Shown: one piece after another, positions 63,226 to 64,000 of the stretch
Layout of the letters: every line of letters begins with the position of its first letter
How positions within the stretch are numbered: position 1 is the stretch's first letter
From: Palsa-883 sp963826975
GTDB lineage: Bacteria > Pseudomonadota > Alphaproteobacteria > Acetobacterales > Acetobacteraceae
Direction of reading: 5' to 3'
Assembly: GCA_963826975.1 (NCBI GenBank)
Contig: CAWGZJ010000012.1
Span: 186,001 to 250,000 of the forward strand
Length of the DNA stretch: 64,000 nucleotides
Program-made: the position numbers and the translations under genes
The notes under the pieces: model-generated
Database searches by the model: none
The model's input: the letters and a program-made list of their open reading frames with translations, nothing else
Told to the model about the DNA's origin: nothing

Positions 63226-63552
63226 ATGCGCACCCCTGTCATCATCGTTACTGCCGTCGCACTCACCGCATTCAGTGTCGCCGGGCGCGCGGCGAGTTGG
63301 ACCATTGATCAAGCGGGGCAGCATTTCAGCGAGAAATCCGTCGTGTTGAATAAAGGTGATGCTGTCGTGTTCGCGAACCGTGACGATGTAACCCACAATA
63401 TTACCGTCCTTGACGATGAAGACGACAACTCGAACGATCTCGGCTTGCAGAAGCCGGGTCAGGACCTGATCTACAGATTCGACAAGGCGGGTCGTTTCAG
63501 GGTTCGCTGTATCATCCACCCAAGCATGAAAATGACCGTCAATGTCAAGTAA
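63226..63552 (+). CDS. Periplasmic cupredoxin (blue copper protein)
   Basis: 108 residues from ATG 63226 (aaggaaa site). Signal peptide about 1-22. Type I copper ligands: His57 in DDVTHNI, then Cys95, His98 and Met101 or Met103 in RCIIHPSMKM. Small soluble electron carrier like plastocyanin or pseudoazurin. Lying 34 bp after the porin-cytochrome gene, it is the likely electron partner across the periplasm. An open frame on the opposite strand is a shadow. Confidence 0.87.
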   Translation: MRTPVIIVTAVALTAFSVAGRAASWTIDQAGQHFSEKSVVLNKGDAVVFANRDDVTHNITVLDDEDDNSNDLGLQKPGQDLIYRFDKAGRFRVRCIIHPSMKMTVNVK

Positions 63553-63697
63553 CGCAACACGGTCAGCCGATAACGGGCCGAACGAACGATATGGGAAGCG
63601 TTCTTCGGCTGCCGTCACCGGCAGGTTCGCGTGGATCATCTCGCGCGCACACCGATCCGCCCATGGCACCGGCTGGCACCATGAGTTGGGTCGTATG

Positions 63698-64000
63698 ATG
63701 TCCATGAAATTGAAAATACTGAGTGCATGCCTAGGCTTTGTCGTGATCATCGTCATCCTTGGTGGACTGGCGCATCAGCAAGGCGCGCAAATGGGCCGGC
63801 TCGCCGTCAGTATCTACGATCATGACTTCATCGGCATGTCATACGCGGACCAGACGCAGGAGGAATTCCTGCGTATCGCGGCTGCACCTCGATCGGCTGA
63901 TGCGCCGGGAAGCGCCCAGTTCCAGAGAGTGCTCGATCGGCTTGACGTCGCGCTGGAACGGACAGCATCGGAGCGTACACGCAGCGCAGGCTTGCAGGCA
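63698..64000 (+). CDS. Membrane sensor protein, N-terminal part (cut by window edge)
   Basis: Starts at one of ATG 63695, 63698 or 63704. One membrane helix (LGFVVIIVILGGLA) is followed by a helical periplasmic segment (YDHDFIGMSYADQTQEEFLR, FQRVLDRLDVALERT), the layout of four-helix-bundle sensor domains in chemoreceptors or diguanylate cyclases. The output domain lies outside the window. It may respond to the redox genes upstream. Confidence 0.55.
   Translation, partial: MSMKLKILSACLGFVVIIVILGGLAHQQGAQMGRLAVSIYDHDFIGMSYADQTQEEFLRIAAAPRSADAPGSAQFQRVLDRLDVALERTASERTRSAGLQA

Noticed and set aside
63163..63756. 197-codon frame on the minus strand opposite the cupredoxin
   Set aside because: The plus strand carries an unambiguous copper protein with signal peptide; the antisense frame has no motif.

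Overview
The window is GC-rich DNA from an alphaproteobacterium, most plausibly a member of the Acetobacteraceae/Rhodospirillales. This is inferred from the flagellar gene order (flgB-flgC-fliE-fliQ-fliR-flhB-kinase, with fliO-fliP diverging), the gloB, rsmA, dgt, erpA and recA proteins, and REP-like intergenic hairpins; no rRNA is present to confirm it. One complete tRNA gene (tRNA-Ser, anticodon CGA) is present.

Layout. (1) 1-5.9 kb: two TonB-domain genes, then decayed DNA (a TonB fragment, a Uma2-type nuclease with a nonsense codon, a frameshifted PIN/VapC toxin) and a 735-residue HGGxSTG protein carrying eight 141-bp repeats. (2) 6.0-8.4 kb: methyltransferase, gloB, a glutathione transferase and tRNA-Ser. 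(3) 8.4-35.4 kb: an accessory island. It starts with a 3' tRNA-Lys-like remnant and a nuclease toxin/immunity pair (Endonuclea_NS_2 / YezG type), then holds a complete-looking non-flagellar type III secretion system (T3SS) in two divergent operons around a 564-bp AT-richer control region. The leftward operon encodes an N-terminal secretin piece, two candidate secreted proteins, SctI, J, K, L, N, O, Q, R, S and a 1128-residue LysM-like protein. The rightward operon encodes a 62-residue helical protein, SctD, an unknown, a TPR protein, SctV, T, U, a 697-residue unknown, an exported protein, a CpaC-like secretin and a CpaD-like lipoprotein, facing a TadD-like TPR lipoprotein. (4) 35.5-40.8 kb: a TPR/ATP-grasp protein, an amino-acid decarboxylase broken by one stop codon, and 1.9 kb of eroded DNA with a recombinase relic. 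(5) 40.8-44.0 kb: housekeeping genes rsmA, dgt and erpA. (6) 44.0-53.2 kb: catabolic enzymes (two-subunit molybdenum hydroxylase, epimerase, SGNH hydrolase, creatininase-type amidohydrolase, SAF-domain dehydrogenase, luciferase-type monooxygenase, alpha/beta hydrolase). (7) recA with a clear terminator. (8) 54.7-61.0 kb: a CckA-like hybrid kinase and flagellar export/rod genes. (9) 61.0-64.0 kb: a GFA-type zinc protein, then an outer-membrane porin-cytochrome (Cyc2-like) with a periplasmic cupredoxin, and a sensor gene cut by the window edge.

Most noteworthy: the injectisome appears to combine a split (rhizobial-style) secretin with Tad-pilus-like outer-membrane parts; its SctU lacks the NPTH self-cleavage motif, while FlhB in the same window keeps it; a secreted DUF1521 protein retains the GDPH motif known from the self-cleaving NopE effectors; and the Cyc2-like/cupredoxin pair suggests outer-membrane electron transfer. 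Short in-frame 15-bp tandem repeats recur at four unrelated places.
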